A DNA stretch of 64,000 bases from Dysidea avara (GCF_963678975.1 NC_089280.1:18839863-18903862); one strand, 5' to 3'. Positions 35,263 through 46,499 are shown, counted from the first letter of the stretch. Program-made: numbers and translations. The notes: generated by a model not told the origin, from the sequence alone.

Positions 35263-36990
35263 ATGTTACCTCTAAGAATGAGAAGAGTACTTTTTATTCC
35301 ACTGGTCGTCTTCGGTTACTACTTGTGGTACAACAAACAGGCGCTTAAGGAATTTCAGCGAAATGTTCAGAAAGCGCGGAACTGGTCCAATGAAAAAGGA
35401 GACTTAGTGGAACCATGGTTACTAGTACTGATCACTACTGTAATTGTAGTTGTCGTTATAAGGTTACACTCTTTTCTGTATGGACCTTCACAGTACGGAC
35501 GATGGACTAGGATTAAACGAGCTTTCTTCCGGATCACTAGGAAAATCCCCTTTATTGGAGGTTCTATTCAAAAGAAACTGAGAAATGCCATGGCAGATGT
35601 GGAGAAATCTGGATATATGATCAAACCAGATGAACCATGTAATACAACCCTGCCAAAGAAGGGATGGGACCACCAAAGAATAACAAAGGAGTTGAGCAAA
35701 TATGATGACGTACTCGGTGGCGCTAATTGGGAATCAGGGTTTGTTTCTGGGGCAGTGTACAATGGATCACCAGAATTAACTGATTTATCAGTAGATGTGT
35801 ACAAACGCTATGTTTGGACTAACCCACTACATGGAGATCTGTTCCCACAGATTAAAAAGATGGAAGCTGAGGTGGTTGCTATGGGAGTAAAGATTTTTAA
35901 TGGTGGTAAGGATGCTTGTGGTACGATGACATCGGGTGGAACTGAGAGTATTCTTATGGCCATGAGATCCTATCGAGAAGTTGCCATAGAGAGAGGCATA
36001 GAGATGCCGGAAATCCTTGCTCCTTCAACTGCCCATTGTGCTTTAGATAAGGCAGCTGATTATTTCCGTATGAAGCTTGTCCGTGTTCCAGTTAGTGGGA
36101 AATCATTTTCGTGTTCTGGTCGAACCATGCATCGTTATGTAACTTCAAACACCATTGTATTGATTGGTTCTGTACCGCAATTTCCTCATGGTGCAATTGA
36201 TCCCATTGAAGAATTTGCCAAGGTTGCACAGTATCACGGAATCTTCTTGCATGTCGATTGCTGTCTGGGAGGATTCATTGCTCCATTTGCTGAGAAGGCT
36301 GGTTTTAATATTCCACCTTTTGACTTTAGGGTAAAAGGAGTTTCCAGTATTTCGGCTGATACACACAAGTACGGATTTACCCCCAAAGGATCTTCCTTGA
36401 TCATGTATTCCAGTCGGCAGTTACGCATTAAACAGTTTTTTGCTGCAACTGAATGGCCAGGTGGAGTGTATGCATCACCAACAATGGCGGGAAGCAGATC
36501 GGGAGCCATAATTGCCACAGCGTGGGCCACCATGATGAACTTTGGTGAAGAAGGTTACATTGAGTCAACTAGAAAAATCATTAGCACTACTCAGAAGATA
36601 GAAAATGGGTTAAGAAATATTCCAGGCCTATACATGATGGGTAAACCACAACTAAGTGTTGTAGCTGTCGGTTCAAAGGATTTCAATGTATACCGTTTGG
36701 CGTCTGAAATGAAGAAGAAAGGATGGCATCTTAGCTACCTTCAGAAACCAGCTGGGATCCATCTTTCTGTTACCATGCCCCATACTCAAGAAGGAGTAGC
36801 TGAGAAGTTTGTGATGGATGTTCGTCAATCAGTAGAAGCAGTTAAGAAAGAAGTAGACGGACCATTAGAAGGAGAAGGTGCACTTTACGGAATATCACAA
36901 AATATTCCAGATAAATCCATTGTCAGTGACATCGCCTTGTCATTTGTTGAGCTCCTTTACAAAGCAGAGAAAGAAAGTCTTTTCTTCTAA
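35263..36990 (+). CDS. SGPL1: Sphingosine-1-phosphate lyase, intronless
   Basis: PLP enzyme of the endoplasmic reticulum that cleaves sphingosine-1-phosphate into a long-chain aldehyde and phosphoethanolamine, the exit step of sphingolipid breakdown. The 575-residue product is close to the animal family length (human 568). I start at the ATG at 35263 because the longer frame would need GTG. A hydrophobic stretch lies at about 9-23 and a membrane segment at about 53-67 (LLVLITTVIVVVVI). The group-II decarboxylase fold follows: MTSGGTESI (about 222-230), HVDCCLGGF (about 330-338) and the cofactor-binding SADTHKYGFTPKG, with Lys369 as the Schiff-base lysine. No frame breaks. The whole frame is one exon, whereas known animal orthologs usually have many introns. 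No 3' A-tract or flanking repeat was seen. An old retrocopy that kept function, or lineage intron loss, are both possible. Confidence 0.95.
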   Translation: MLPLRMRRVLFIPLVVFGYYLWYNKQALKEFQRNVQKARNWSNEKGDLVEPWLLVLITTVIVVVVIRLHSFLYGPSQYGRWTRIKRAFFRITRKIPFIGGSIQKKLRNAMADVEKSGYMIKPDEPCNTTLPKKGWDHQRITKELSKYDDVLGGANWESGFVSGAVYNGSPELTDLSVDVYKRYVWTNPLHGDLFPQIKKMEAEVVAMGVKIFNGGKDACGTMTSGGTESILMAMRSYREVAIERGIEMPEILAPSTAHCALDKAADYFRMKLVRVPVSGKSFSCSGRTMHRYVTSNTIVLIGSVPQFPHGAIDPIEEFAKVAQYHGIFLHVDCCLGGFIAPFAEKAGFNIPPFDFRVKGVSSISADTHKYGFTPKGSSLIMYSSRQLRIKQFFAATEWPGGVYASPTMAGSRSGAIIATAWATMMNFGEEGYIESTRKIISTTQKIENGLRNIPGLYMMGKPQLSVVAVGSKDFNVYRLASEMKKKGWHLSYLQKPAGIHLSVTMPHTQEGVAEKFVMDVRQSVEAVKKEVDGPLEGEGALYGISQNIPDKSIVSDIALSFVELLYKAEKESLFF

Positions 36991-37022
36991 AGAAATATAC
37001 GCAACAATATTAATAGTCTAAC

Positions 37023-37028
37023 AATAAA
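37023..37028 (+). promoter_or_regulatory. Polyadenylation signal AATAAA
   Basis: AATAAA lies 33 bp after the lyase stop codon, a normal position for a compact 3' UTR. Cleavage would be expected around 37040-37055. Confidence 0.6.
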
Positions 37029-37715
37029 ACTGTATAATACATGTTAGGGTTTATGAAGTAATGAATAATTATTTAAACGGTTCACTAATTTGATAGATTA
37101 CAGAGAGCAGATTGGGCTACTTCAGCACTCACTCAAAAGTTTTATTTTATGCTAACTAGGAAGCTAGCTAATAGTAGAATCTACAGGTATAATTACATTT
37201 AAAAGGAAGGACTAATTTCCTAAGTACAAGAGGTGTTAAAATTTTTAGGAGTATATATGTGACCACTGACCAGCTGCAAGTCTGTGAAAACAAGGCATGT
37301 GGACGTAAACTACACCTCAGCACATAACAGGTCATATATCAGTACTGGTATAGAATATCTGCATTCTGTGATTGTATTTTAAAGCCAATTGAACCATGCA
37401 TAGTAGAATTTCCTGCAATATTGCAATGAATATAAGGGATCTAGGGGTGTATTCTTCTAAATCAATTTTTTTTAATAAAATAGCTTAAAATAATGATGCT
37501 ATTATGAAAACACTTAATGACTCGCTGCAACTGGCAAGGAATGTTAATCCGCATTGTGGCAACTAGCTAGTCTGAAAACATGGCCTTTTTTCTTTACTGG
37601 GATGAACACCTTTAGAATTTATGGCATAGAGAATTCCTACTATAATTCACACTGCTTTTATTCTGATGTTAAAGAGAATAGCTACAAACTTGCATTGATG
37701 CTTGGGGTATAACTT

Positions 37716-37975
37716 CAGGGGCAGATCCAGACTTTTAAAAAGGGGGTTTCCACTTTGGAATTGCAACTTCAGCCTAGATGTCCTCATCAACTATATTTCC
37801 TTATTTACAACTAGAGTAGATACATGGCTTGCTATTCAAAAGACTACTATGACTGCTCTATTAGAGTATCTCGATTTGACTGCTCTATTATATTAGAGCA
37901 TCTCGAGTATAAGAGAGGCTCTTTCAAAAGGGGGGTTCCATGGAACCCTTTGAACCCCCCCTGGATCCGCCCCTG
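37716..37975. mobile_element. CAGGGGCAGATCCAG-end MITE, 5-bp TSD
   Basis: Ends are CAGGGGCAGATCCAG and CTGGATCCGCCCCTG. AACTT is duplicated at 37711-37715 and 37976-37980. It contains two back-to-back copies of the dispersed motif (37848-37906) and the words GGTTCCATGGAACC, as in 42458-42976. Confidence 0.85.
37848..37906 (+). repeat. Dispersed 26-bp motif, double copy
   Basis: GACTGCTCTATTAGAGTATC then TCGAT, followed directly by a variant GACTGCTCTATTATATTAGA then GCATCTCGA. The core CTCTATTAGAG is self-complementary apart from the centre. It is one of about 20 copies in the window. Confidence 0.8.
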
Positions 37976-37980
37976 AACTT

Positions 37981-39500
37981 GTTGATATAACTAATTTTTA
38001 CGTATGATAAGTATATAAAGCATACTTTATCTATTGTATAGGAGTCTAATAAAATACCTCACACAATGCCAATCTACAATTATAGGCATGCCATATAATT
38101 ATACGTTGCAACTATTCTAAAAGATAAGAATTCTCTTAAATTTCACATTAACCTGCATGTATACTATAGGTCTAACCTTTCTGGCACTCATTGTTTCAGA
38201 ACATCTCCTGTCAAAGAAACACTTCATGGAATTAGAAGAATGTAAATTACGTATACGCTGCATGGTTAGATTATTTATAACTTTGTATGTGCATCCTACA
38301 CTACAAAATTATTGTAATGCAGTAGCTATGGAGACTTGATTCAAAAAAATTGTAAGGCCACTGTGACACATTTGCTATTATACCAACATTTAAAGACAAA
38401 CCTTACAGTGAGAGACTTTTATATATTACAGCATAGGTGCCACAGAAGTGACATGATATATACTACTCTATATAATTCAAACTTCATGCTCCAAATATTA
38501 TTGTTCAGCGAATATGGTTGGAATAATATACTTAGTCTGGTTCAAAAGTTCTGTAAAATATATTATCTAGATTTGCTTTTGTATAAGTATGTGTTAATAT
38601 AGTTATGTGTTGATCCTGTATAAAGGCTGTGCCTAAGTTTATTGGTACTTTATAATCATATCTACAAGGAAAGAAAATGAGTATAAGTCTTTTGATTATC
38701 CGAAGCTCTTTTATCTGAACACTTGGCTACCTGAACAGTAGAAATGACTGCTCTATTAGAGTATTTTGTCTAAGATGTATGTTCTATTAGAGTATTTGAA
38801 CAGGGCTCTGTATATATATGAATGCATGGGTTTTAACTATCTGAACCTTTTGATTATGTGAACATGTCTTGGTCCCAAGGAGGTTGGATAAACAAGGAAG
38901 CACTGTACTTCAATTTGTCACTGCGTAATAGCTACAGATTTTGAATTTATAACATATACTTTAATAAGATAATAGGACTGCAGTTTTTGAAAGGAAAATG
39001 GGATTTTCATGGAACCCTTAAATGCTCTCCTGGATGGCTGGATCTGTAAATTATAGATAATTGGTGCAAAGTAGACTAAACAATATTTGTATATGACAGA
39101 AAGGCGGTGGTAAAAAACTTTTAAAATCTAAGTATTACTTTTGGAGACAACCAACCTATGCATGCATGAATTGCTTTATGACGACCATTGGTCCAGCTCA
39201 CTGAAATGAAGTAGCTATGTATACATTGTGTGTAACATGCATATTATTATGCAGTTTGTTATTGGCATATGTTTTGTAATAATAAAGCACCCAATGTGAA
39301 GGTGAAGTGTGACACGTTTGCACTGTGAATATACTAGCTAAACATTTCTGAATGGATAACATTACATAATGGAATCCAAATGAAATGAAAATTGAGTGGG
39401 AGTAAAATTGAAATTGAATAATCAGTCTAGAAAATTACCAATGTTAGTTTTGAATCTTTGCCAAAATCAGCAAAGTTATGTACACGTAGTTAATGCTACC
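37981..39500. other. No gene recognised
   Basis: AT-rich, many short frames, copies of the dispersed motif near 38744-38795. No exon chain or known repeat identified. Confidence 0.4.
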
Positions 39501-39519
39501 ACAAGAGCAAGATGCTTTT

Positions 39520-39860
39520 TTTTCAATTAGAGCTGTGGATTCAGGCTGGAATAGTCTACTAGAGTATACAACTATGGCACAGTCCATGAATATATCCAAG
39601 AACCAACTAGATACTTTCTTTTTTGAGCATATGACTGATATCGCCTTTTATACTATCAGTATGGTATTATTGTTTTAGAATATTAATTTTGAGGAATTTT
39701 TGTGTGTAAAAATAGAAATGGCTTGAGTGAATGACTACTTTATGAGAGTAGCTGACTGTTCTATTTAGTATATGGTTGTTACTGTTCATTCAAGGGTCCC
39801 ACAAGGCTTTGTCCTTGGGCCCCTGCATGTTATTTTTACTTTACATTGACAAAATCCATC
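39520..39860 (+). mobile_element. Degraded LINE fragments
   Basis: One open piece reads FSIRAVDSGWNSLLEYT then NQLDTFFFEHM, the C-terminal tail of a CR1-like reverse transcriptase. About 120 bp later VTVHSRVPQGFVLGPLHVIF matches the palm-domain motif SGVPQGSVLGPLLF. The order is reversed for a single element, so at least two fragments lie here. Confidence 0.65.
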
Positions 39861-40633
39861 AAGTTGTACAAGAAAATTGATTAAACTCATGATCAAACAT
39901 TGAAGACTTAGCTAAAATTTATCAATGGTCACAGCTCTAGCAACTGACATCTGGATCCTCAGAATTGTGTAAGTGTGAAAGTTTATGTGTATCCTTTAAG
40001 TGTCCTCCCAACTTGTCAACACCATCTCAATGCATGGCCAACCCATGTATTCAATCTAAATCAGTGGTTCAGTTCTCATCTCAAATGAAGGGAACATGTG
40101 TCCCAAAGTGTAGAATGTAACCTTATCTGGAAATCAGTACACCTTGCATAATCAGGATGTCACTGTTGGTTGGTCCTAATTACAAGGTGTCCTTAATACA
40201 TACAGGTTTCACTGATACGTACATTTAGCAAGTGGACTATAAAATGATTACAATTTATCCTGAAAATGCTCAAGCTTATATATAAGGTGACAATGGGGAA
40301 CTGAGTCAAATGATGTCAGTAGCAAAACACAATAATGGACTGAGTTGCACCAAAATTCCCACAGTCATGCATGCCGGCATATAGCTATTTCCAGAGTAGC
40401 GTAACAACAATGCCGTGGTTTGATTGGGTCATATATACTGAAGCAGAGGATAATCAATTATCCCAAGTCTATACATGCATACTTCAACCAGTGCTTTGCT
40501 ATACCTGCAACTATAATCATTTTGTTAATAGTATTGTGTACATTTCATTGGATGCAATCAACGCTACAGTGACCACACCATGCATAATTGCCTTTGAGAT
40601 TAAGACATCTGTACAACAGTGTAGACGAAGGGG

Positions 40634-42031
40634 TAGTGATGTGTAATATACCGAAAAATTTATTTTTTTCAATACCGATATCATAATCGAATCTCAATAT
40701 TTTTATTACTGACATCAATATTTATCATATAGTCAATATTTTTCAATAATTATATTGAGTAATATTTTGATAATTTACAACTTTTGGTTTGGGATGCGGC
40801 GATTATGCCGGCATAAGGTATGTGTGGAAATCAGGAATTATACTAGCATTTTGAGGTGATTATAAAGCTTTAAAGTAGGGAAAATCTGCAGATTGCACAA
40901 TTCTGTTCAAAAAGATCGAGATACTCTAATAGAACAGTCACTAAACAATATTTACTCTAATAAAGCAGTCACATTGAAATGAAATACTCCAATACAGCAA
41001 CCAGCTAAAGAATTCAAGACTATTTGAAGCTTAAAAATTAATGAAAATGGTCTGATACAGCAATAAACTGGCATTATTAGCCAATTATGGTGGCATAATT
41101 TTAAGAATAATGGGCAATTCTCAAAAGCATAATAGGTGATTTTTTGAGCACTGCTCAAAAGCATAATGCTCAATCTTTGGAGCGTAATAGCCTCATGGCT
41201 ACTTTTGGTGCTTGATAGTCAGAGTTGGGGTTGTTACTTCAGAAAAGTAATTAGTTATTAGTTACTCATTACGTTTATCCCATGCAACTTAGTTATAGTT
41301 ACAGTTACTTTTGAAAAGGTAACTATAAGTACTCTAGTTACTAGTTACTTTCGTAGTATAAATTATGACTTTTTTTTAGCTTTTGTAACATGAATTTTGC
41401 TCAGATATGCATCATTAAGGGATGCAATACATATGTGGACTTAAAATAATAATTCTGTGGCTATTTCAGGTCAGTTTTAATTATTGCTACGTCTGTTACT
41501 CAAGCTGAATCATAGAGAACATACACAGAATCTGTCTACTTAATGTGGCTGTAGCATATATGGCACAAAAATTGAAGTGCTCTTGCTTTTAAAGCATCAT
41601 TAATTATAGTTACAATGTAACTATTGTAATTAGTTATAGTGTAATTTAGTTACTTTTCAGACAATTACTCCTAGTTACAAGTTACTAGTTACAAAGCAAG
41701 TAACTAGTTATATTACTAGTTACTCTAAAAGTAATCAGTTACATATAACTTAGTTACAAAAGTAACTAGTTACCCCCAACTCTGTTGATAGTGCAATCAC
41801 GGTAGAAATGAAACTCAGTTCTGTACAGTTTAGCCATTTTAAAAAGCGTCTACCAGTTTCCAAGGCTTGCTATTAGCTTCATCACAAATTGTATTTAAAG
41901 CATATAATTGGCTGCCCATGCAATTAATCAAAAGAGAAAAATACCAAAAAGTAAGAAATGTCAGTATTTTGCCATTATCATATCAATATTGTACCGAAAC
42001 CAAAATCCTCAGCTAATATCGCGCATCACTA
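40634..42031. mobile_element. 1.4-kb hAT-like element, 8-bp TSD
   Basis: Ends are TAGTGATGTGTAATATACCG and the near-inverse ATATCGCGCATCACTA. CGAAGGGG is duplicated at 40626-40633 and 42032-42039. It sits exactly in the LINE frame described above and is itself interrupted at 41220-41784. No transposase frame was recognised, so it is non-autonomous. Confidence 0.85.
41220..41784. mobile_element. hAT-like MITE rich in AGTTACTAGTTAC words, 8-bp TSD
   Basis: Ends are CAGAGTTGGGGTTGTTAC and GTTACCCCCAACTCTG. TTGATAGT is duplicated at 41212-41219 and 41785-41792. Both halves are dense in GTAACTAGTTAC-type subterminal words. Confidence 0.87.
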
Positions 42032-42457
42032 CGAAGGGGTGATTTGATCTACTTGTACCAAATTCTCAAAGGCAATTATGGCATAGATAATCATTTATTT
42101 ACCCCATCCACTTCTACTACAACAAGAGATCACACAAAAAAATTATTCAAGCATCACCATGACACTATTAAATTCAACAAGATCTAATTTTTATAGTAAC
42201 AGAGTAATCAATGACTGGAATTTGTTACCCTAATCTATTGTTGATTCTCCCTCTGTCAATGATTTTAAAACACTGCATGACAGGCATTACAGTAAATAGC
42301 TAAGCACATAATATCATGTAATATGGATGCACAGGCATAAGCTTTTATCCTTAAAATACGAATCAGCATGCTACCTTTCCAATTACCATAATATCGTGAG
42401 CCAGATAGCTATTATGGAGCCTACGGAACCGTATATATACGCGCATATAGCAGTGCC

Positions 42458-42976
42458 CAGGGGCAGATGTAGGGGGGGGGGGGGGGGGGGTTCAAAGGGT
42501 TCCATGGAACCCCCCCTTTTGAAAGAGCCTCGATACTCTAGTAGAGCAGTCACATGCAGTATTCTTAAGAGGAGCATGCAGTGTAGTATAAATAAGGAAA
42601 TATAGTTGGTGAGGGTATCTATGGTGAGGGTGGTGATGACCATAGATTATCGAGAGAGTCTATGGTGATTAGTCTCGCGTGGCCAGACCACTCTTTCTTT
42701 GTCACGGCGCTTATCGATTAGAGATTATAAGCGCCTACTCAGTTAGATATTATAAGCGCCTACTCAGTTAGAGATTATAAGCGCCTACTCAGTTAGAGAT
42801 TATAGCTTATAATCTCTAATCGATAAGCGCCGTGACAAAGAAAAAGCGGTCTGGCGACGCGAGGCTATAATTATGGTGATGACTTTTTTTTGGTCTTTGA
42901 CTTACAGCTATAGCCTGAGGTTGAAGTTGCAATTCCAGAGTGGAACCCCCTTTTAAAAAGTCTGGATTCGCCCCTG
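42458..42976. mobile_element. CAGGGGCAGATG-end element, 5-bp TSD
   Basis: Ends are CAGGGGCAGATGTAGGGG and CTGGATTCGCCCCTG. GTGCC is duplicated at 42453-42457 and 42977-42981. It has an 18-G run at 42473-42490 and is close kin to 37716-37975. A MULE-like MITE is inserted at 42670. Confidence 0.82.
42670..42867. mobile_element. MULE-like MITE with internal 25-bp tandem
   Basis: The left end is TAGTCTCGCGTGGCCAGACC; the right end is GGTCTGGCGACGCGAGGCTA. TATGGTGAT lies at 42661-42669 and at 42872-42880, leaving four extra bases on the right. The body has three 25-bp repeats of AAGCGCCTACTCAGTTAGAG plus ATTAT and the family core GGCGCTTATCGATTAGAG. Confidence 0.78.
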
Positions 42977-42984
42977 GTGCCCAC

Positions 42985-43290
42985 TCAGCGCATTTGCGGG
43001 CGCCGCTATAGTTTGTACACATGCAGCATTCGCGCAACTACCCGCGCACGCATATATAAACATACCGACTGCTTACACCTAGACTACGCAGATTATAACG
43101 TATCGACGGTAGCACTTTTGAGGTACGTAGTTTATTGTTCAGTTTTTTGTGTATGCGTGTTCAATTGTTCCTTGAGTCGTTACATCTGTAGGTTTGGCAA
43201 TGAAAAAGTCAACCTCTATAGTTTCTCCTCCAAATCTGGGATCAATCCTACCCAAGTCTACATCAAAACCGTAGGGTAATAATACGGTGA
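42985..43290 (+). other. Candidate promoter and first exons of an unidentified gene
   Basis: The stretch is GC-rich, with TATATAAA at 43053-43060. A possible donor (TTTGAG|GTACGT, near 43124) and acceptor (CATCTGTAG, near 43191) precede a reading frame with LYSFSSKSGINPTQVYIKT, ending at GG|GTAATA near 43278. No downstream exons were linked, and the region beyond is full of MITEs. No family was recognised. Confidence 0.25.
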
Positions 43291-43523
43291 TTCACCTTGC
43301 TGTTTCCGTAGCGCGCATTTTGATTTTTCAGGTTTCTAAATAAAATGGTAGCGCACTTCAACTGATGTTTCCATGAATGGTACATTACATGGTCGTCATT
43401 ATATTATTGAAATCAGATGTGTATTCTTCACATATCAAAACTTGTGAAAGATATTCCGGATTTCCGAATGGGTTACGCCCGTTTCGTATAAAACAACACC
43501 GTCCTCTAAACAAGGCGCCATAA

Positions 43524-43934
43524 TGCACTTGTCAATTTCATGCCCCACCCCCCCACCCCGGGTGTCCCCACACCCCGGGTGTCCCCACACCCCAAGTGGG
43601 GATTTGACATTGCTTCTTGTCCCCACCCCTGGGGCAATTGACAGTTCTCCAATTCACTGACTGATTTTTCGGTAGTTGCATTTCTAAACAATTAAATCGT
43701 ACTCACTATAATTTTACTAACTACAGGTGTATACCAGGTTAATTATTAGTTGCATGCATGAAATATGCGCTTATCCTTGAGGTGTTGTCAAATCCCCTAC
43801 TAGGGGGTGGGGACATAGTGGGGATTTGGCAGCCGATTTTGCCCCAGTAGTGGGGAATTTGACACCACGATTTGTCAAATCCCCTGTATTCCCCCACCAC
43901 CCCCGGGGGGTGGGGCATGAAATTGACAAGTGCA
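43524..43934. mobile_element. Harbinger-like MITE, TAA TSD
   Basis: Ends are TGCACTTGTCAATTTCATGC and its inverse, flanked by TAA at 43521-43523 and 43935-43937. The body repeats GTCAAATCCCC and CCCCAC/GTGGGG words on both sides, likely subterminal binding repeats. Confidence 0.75.
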
Positions 43935-44062
43935 TAACTTCCGCGTACTTTGGTTGACGGACACGAAGTTTGGTTTATCAGATTCCTTGATGAAAGGCGA
44001 TTCGATTCATGTGTAATTTCTTTGTGTAGTAACGAAGGGGAAGCTAGAAAGGAGCCTTGTAC

Positions 44063-44670
44063 TAGTCTCGCGTGGCCAGATCGCTTTTTCTTCGTCACGG
44101 CGCTTATCGATTAGAGATTATAAGCGCCTACTCCGAAATAGGGTCTGGTCCAGAATCAATATGTAAACTCGTTTTCACACCCCAAGCAAGAGCTCGGTGT
44201 GTTTAATCAACTTTTGTCATAAAACGTATACTTCCTTTTAATTTTCAAGCCACGTACGCACTGAAAATGCCATGAACGATAGTCGGTAGAGTTGATGAGA
44301 AACACTGAGGGAGGTTTTCTAAGGCTAAAAAGAACACGGGTTGATTCCTTGCTCAGTTCGCCTTCAGTCTTTTCATTTTCACAAGGAATCGATCCGTGAC
44401 CTATTTAACCGTAGAAAACCAGCCTCGGTGTCTCTCATCAACTCCACCGGCTATCGTTCATGGCATTTCCAGTGCGTACGTGGCTTGAAATTTAAAAGGG
44501 AGTATACGTTTTATGACGAAAGTTAATTAAACACCCCGAGCCCTTGCTTGGGGTGTGAAAACGAGTTTACGTATTGATTCTGGACCAGACCCTATTTCGG
44601 AGTAGGCGCTTATAATCTCTAATCGATAAACGCCATGACGAAGAAAAAGCGGTCTGGCCACACGAGACTA
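44063..44670. mobile_element. MULE-like 608-bp foldback element, 9-bp TSD
   Basis: Ends are TAGTCTCGCGTGGCCAGATC and the inverse (CACACGAGACTA). GCCTTGTAC is duplicated at 44054-44062 and 44671-44679. Arms of nearly 300 bp are inverse copies throughout, including AGGGTCTGGTCCAGAATCAA and AACTCGTTTTCACACCCC. It is non-coding. Confidence 0.9.
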
Positions 44671-44679
44671 GCCTTGTAC

Positions 44680-45515
44680 CGCAAAATTTACGTGTTCAGA
44701 ATGCCCGTAAAAACATGTGTTTTTAAACGTATTTCTATAACCTAACCTGTTTAACAATTTGTACGGTCAGAGTCTTATTAAGCATCCTTCGCTGCGTAGA
44801 ATGATACCAAATTTAGCGAGTTTGATTGAGGATAACAACTTGTAAATTGGGATTTTCCCGGCGAGATAGTTAAATTTTCCAATAGGTTAATGTATGGAGC
44901 GTGTATTATGTCATCATCAGCAGTAAATAACTGTCGCTATGGCAACATTTTCCCATTCGTACGGTCGGAATTGGATAGAGAAGTTCAAGGGCTTTCTTTT
45001 ATTGTATGGTGTGCTGCAGAAATTTTGTGAGTTAAAGGTTGTAAATTAGTGTTTTTGCGTGTAGTGTAAAATACTTGTATTTTGTATTGGACAAAAAATG
45101 ACAAGGAATGATGAGATTTTATGATCAGCCTGTTTTACCAAGTTGAGGTTTCAAAAAGGATATTAAACAGATATTAGATTTATTTAATGCATAATTCTTA
45201 ATTTTTAAAGGTTTAACCCAGTGTTTGAAAACTTTTAATGTTGACCACCAGAAAATGCTTGATTTGACAAATCCCATACATATGTTTTGATATGAGGAAA
45301 TGGATGCTGCGAGTTTCTAAATCAGCGTGAGCGAGAGCATCAGCTTGCATTGGCACATGAACAGTATAAAGCTCACTTAATAAGGTCCAAAAAGGTGTCT
45401 GGGAGTTTATAAACCAACCTTGGACTTCGTTACGTGAGTTTCAGCCGGTGGGTTGGTTTTTATTGCAGACCAGCTAAGCTCCGTTTTAGCGAAAATTGAA
45501 GTACAGCGAATCACC
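44680..45515. other. No gene recognised
   Basis: A short frame at 44938 (MATFSHSYGRNWIEKFKGF...) stops after about 37 codons without a convincing splice donor. Otherwise no features. Confidence 0.35.
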
Positions 45516-45524
45516 TTTTAAGCA

Positions 45525-45622
45525 TAGTCTCGTCCTCGCAGACCTATTCTCCAGTGTGGCGCTTATCGATTAGAGATTATAAGCGCCACCCCGGAGAATG
45601 GGTCTGCGAGGACGAGAGACTA
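45525..45622. mobile_element. 98-bp MULE-like MITE, 9-bp TSD
   Basis: Ends are TAGTCTCGTCCTCGCAGACC and its inverse. TTTTAAGCA is duplicated at 45516-45524 and 45623-45631. It is almost entirely two arms around the family core GGCGCTTATCGATTAGAG, and so a minimal member of the family. Confidence 0.9.
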
Positions 45623-45631
45623 TTTTAAGCA

Positions 45632-46495
45632 AGTGTATTTTGTAGAGCACCTCACCCAATAACCCAAAAAAGCACTGGACAGCATTCTAGATGTTCCTGC
45701 CCATTTTTTATGAATATGAGCCAAAATCAGTCAGAATTTACGACATGGCTATATCTCAAGTGGAAGGCATTTGGTCTCTACCGAACCCACATTTTAAAAC
45801 TATACCATTAGTAGGCTCCATTCCCTGAGTTACAAGTTAATCCACAGGGGGTCAAATTTTTCATTGCCAACCCTAACATTGTATACATTATGTAGTAGCT
45901 ATTAGCTATTAAACCTACGCTGGTATAGAATGCAACATTTATATAGCTGCAGTCTGTTGGATATGGTAAGGTTAATTGTGCATGTGCACAAGCAAGTAGA
46001 TATGGGCATACTGTTTGACTATACCAATATAGCTAGGACGGTCACCACTCTAAATGATAACTGTTTACCATCCTACGGCTCCACTCATATCAAGCATATT
46101 TCTGGCGGTCCTTTTATCTGGCAGCTTTTAATTTGCCTGGTACAACTGAATAAAATGCTAAAGCTTGTACCTTCATCTTTTAACTTGCAACTAGGAATAG
46201 CCAACATGTAAGCTCAAGATCGGTTTTTACTGTGCCTGCACAGTATGCAAGAGTACGCAAGAAAAAACGGGGAGTGATGGAAAATACGAAACAACATGAC
46301 TATTTTAACTCTCACATAACTCTAACTCTATGTATACCTCAGTAGTTAAACCTAAAATAGAGTTAGACTAGAACCTATAGCCTTGCCTATAGGGGCTCGT
46401 TTTGTAACAGCTAGCTCAGTATATATTATTATGTGCAATATGTGGGGGTGAGACTGTACCACAGACATATTGGGTGGAGTCAGCTAGTGAGAGCC
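45632..46495. other. No gene recognised
   Basis: AT-rich with short frames only. Confidence 0.35.
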
Positions 46496-46499
46496 AGTC

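Larger units (their letters stand above)
40560..42297 (+). mobile_element. LINE reverse transcriptase C-terminal region split by a hAT element
   Basis: Before the hAT insertion the sequence ends ...CRRRG. After it the frame goes on DLIYLYQILKGNYGIDNHLF, then TRDHTKKLFKHH, FYSNRVINDWNLLP and NDFKTLHDRHYSK. This is the standard end of CR1/L2-type proteins (RRRGDLI-x-x-Y-K-I-L; RV-x-x-WN-x-LP). An in-frame TAA follows WNLLP, so the copy is not functional. The LINE is older than the hAT that splits it. Confidence 0.82.
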
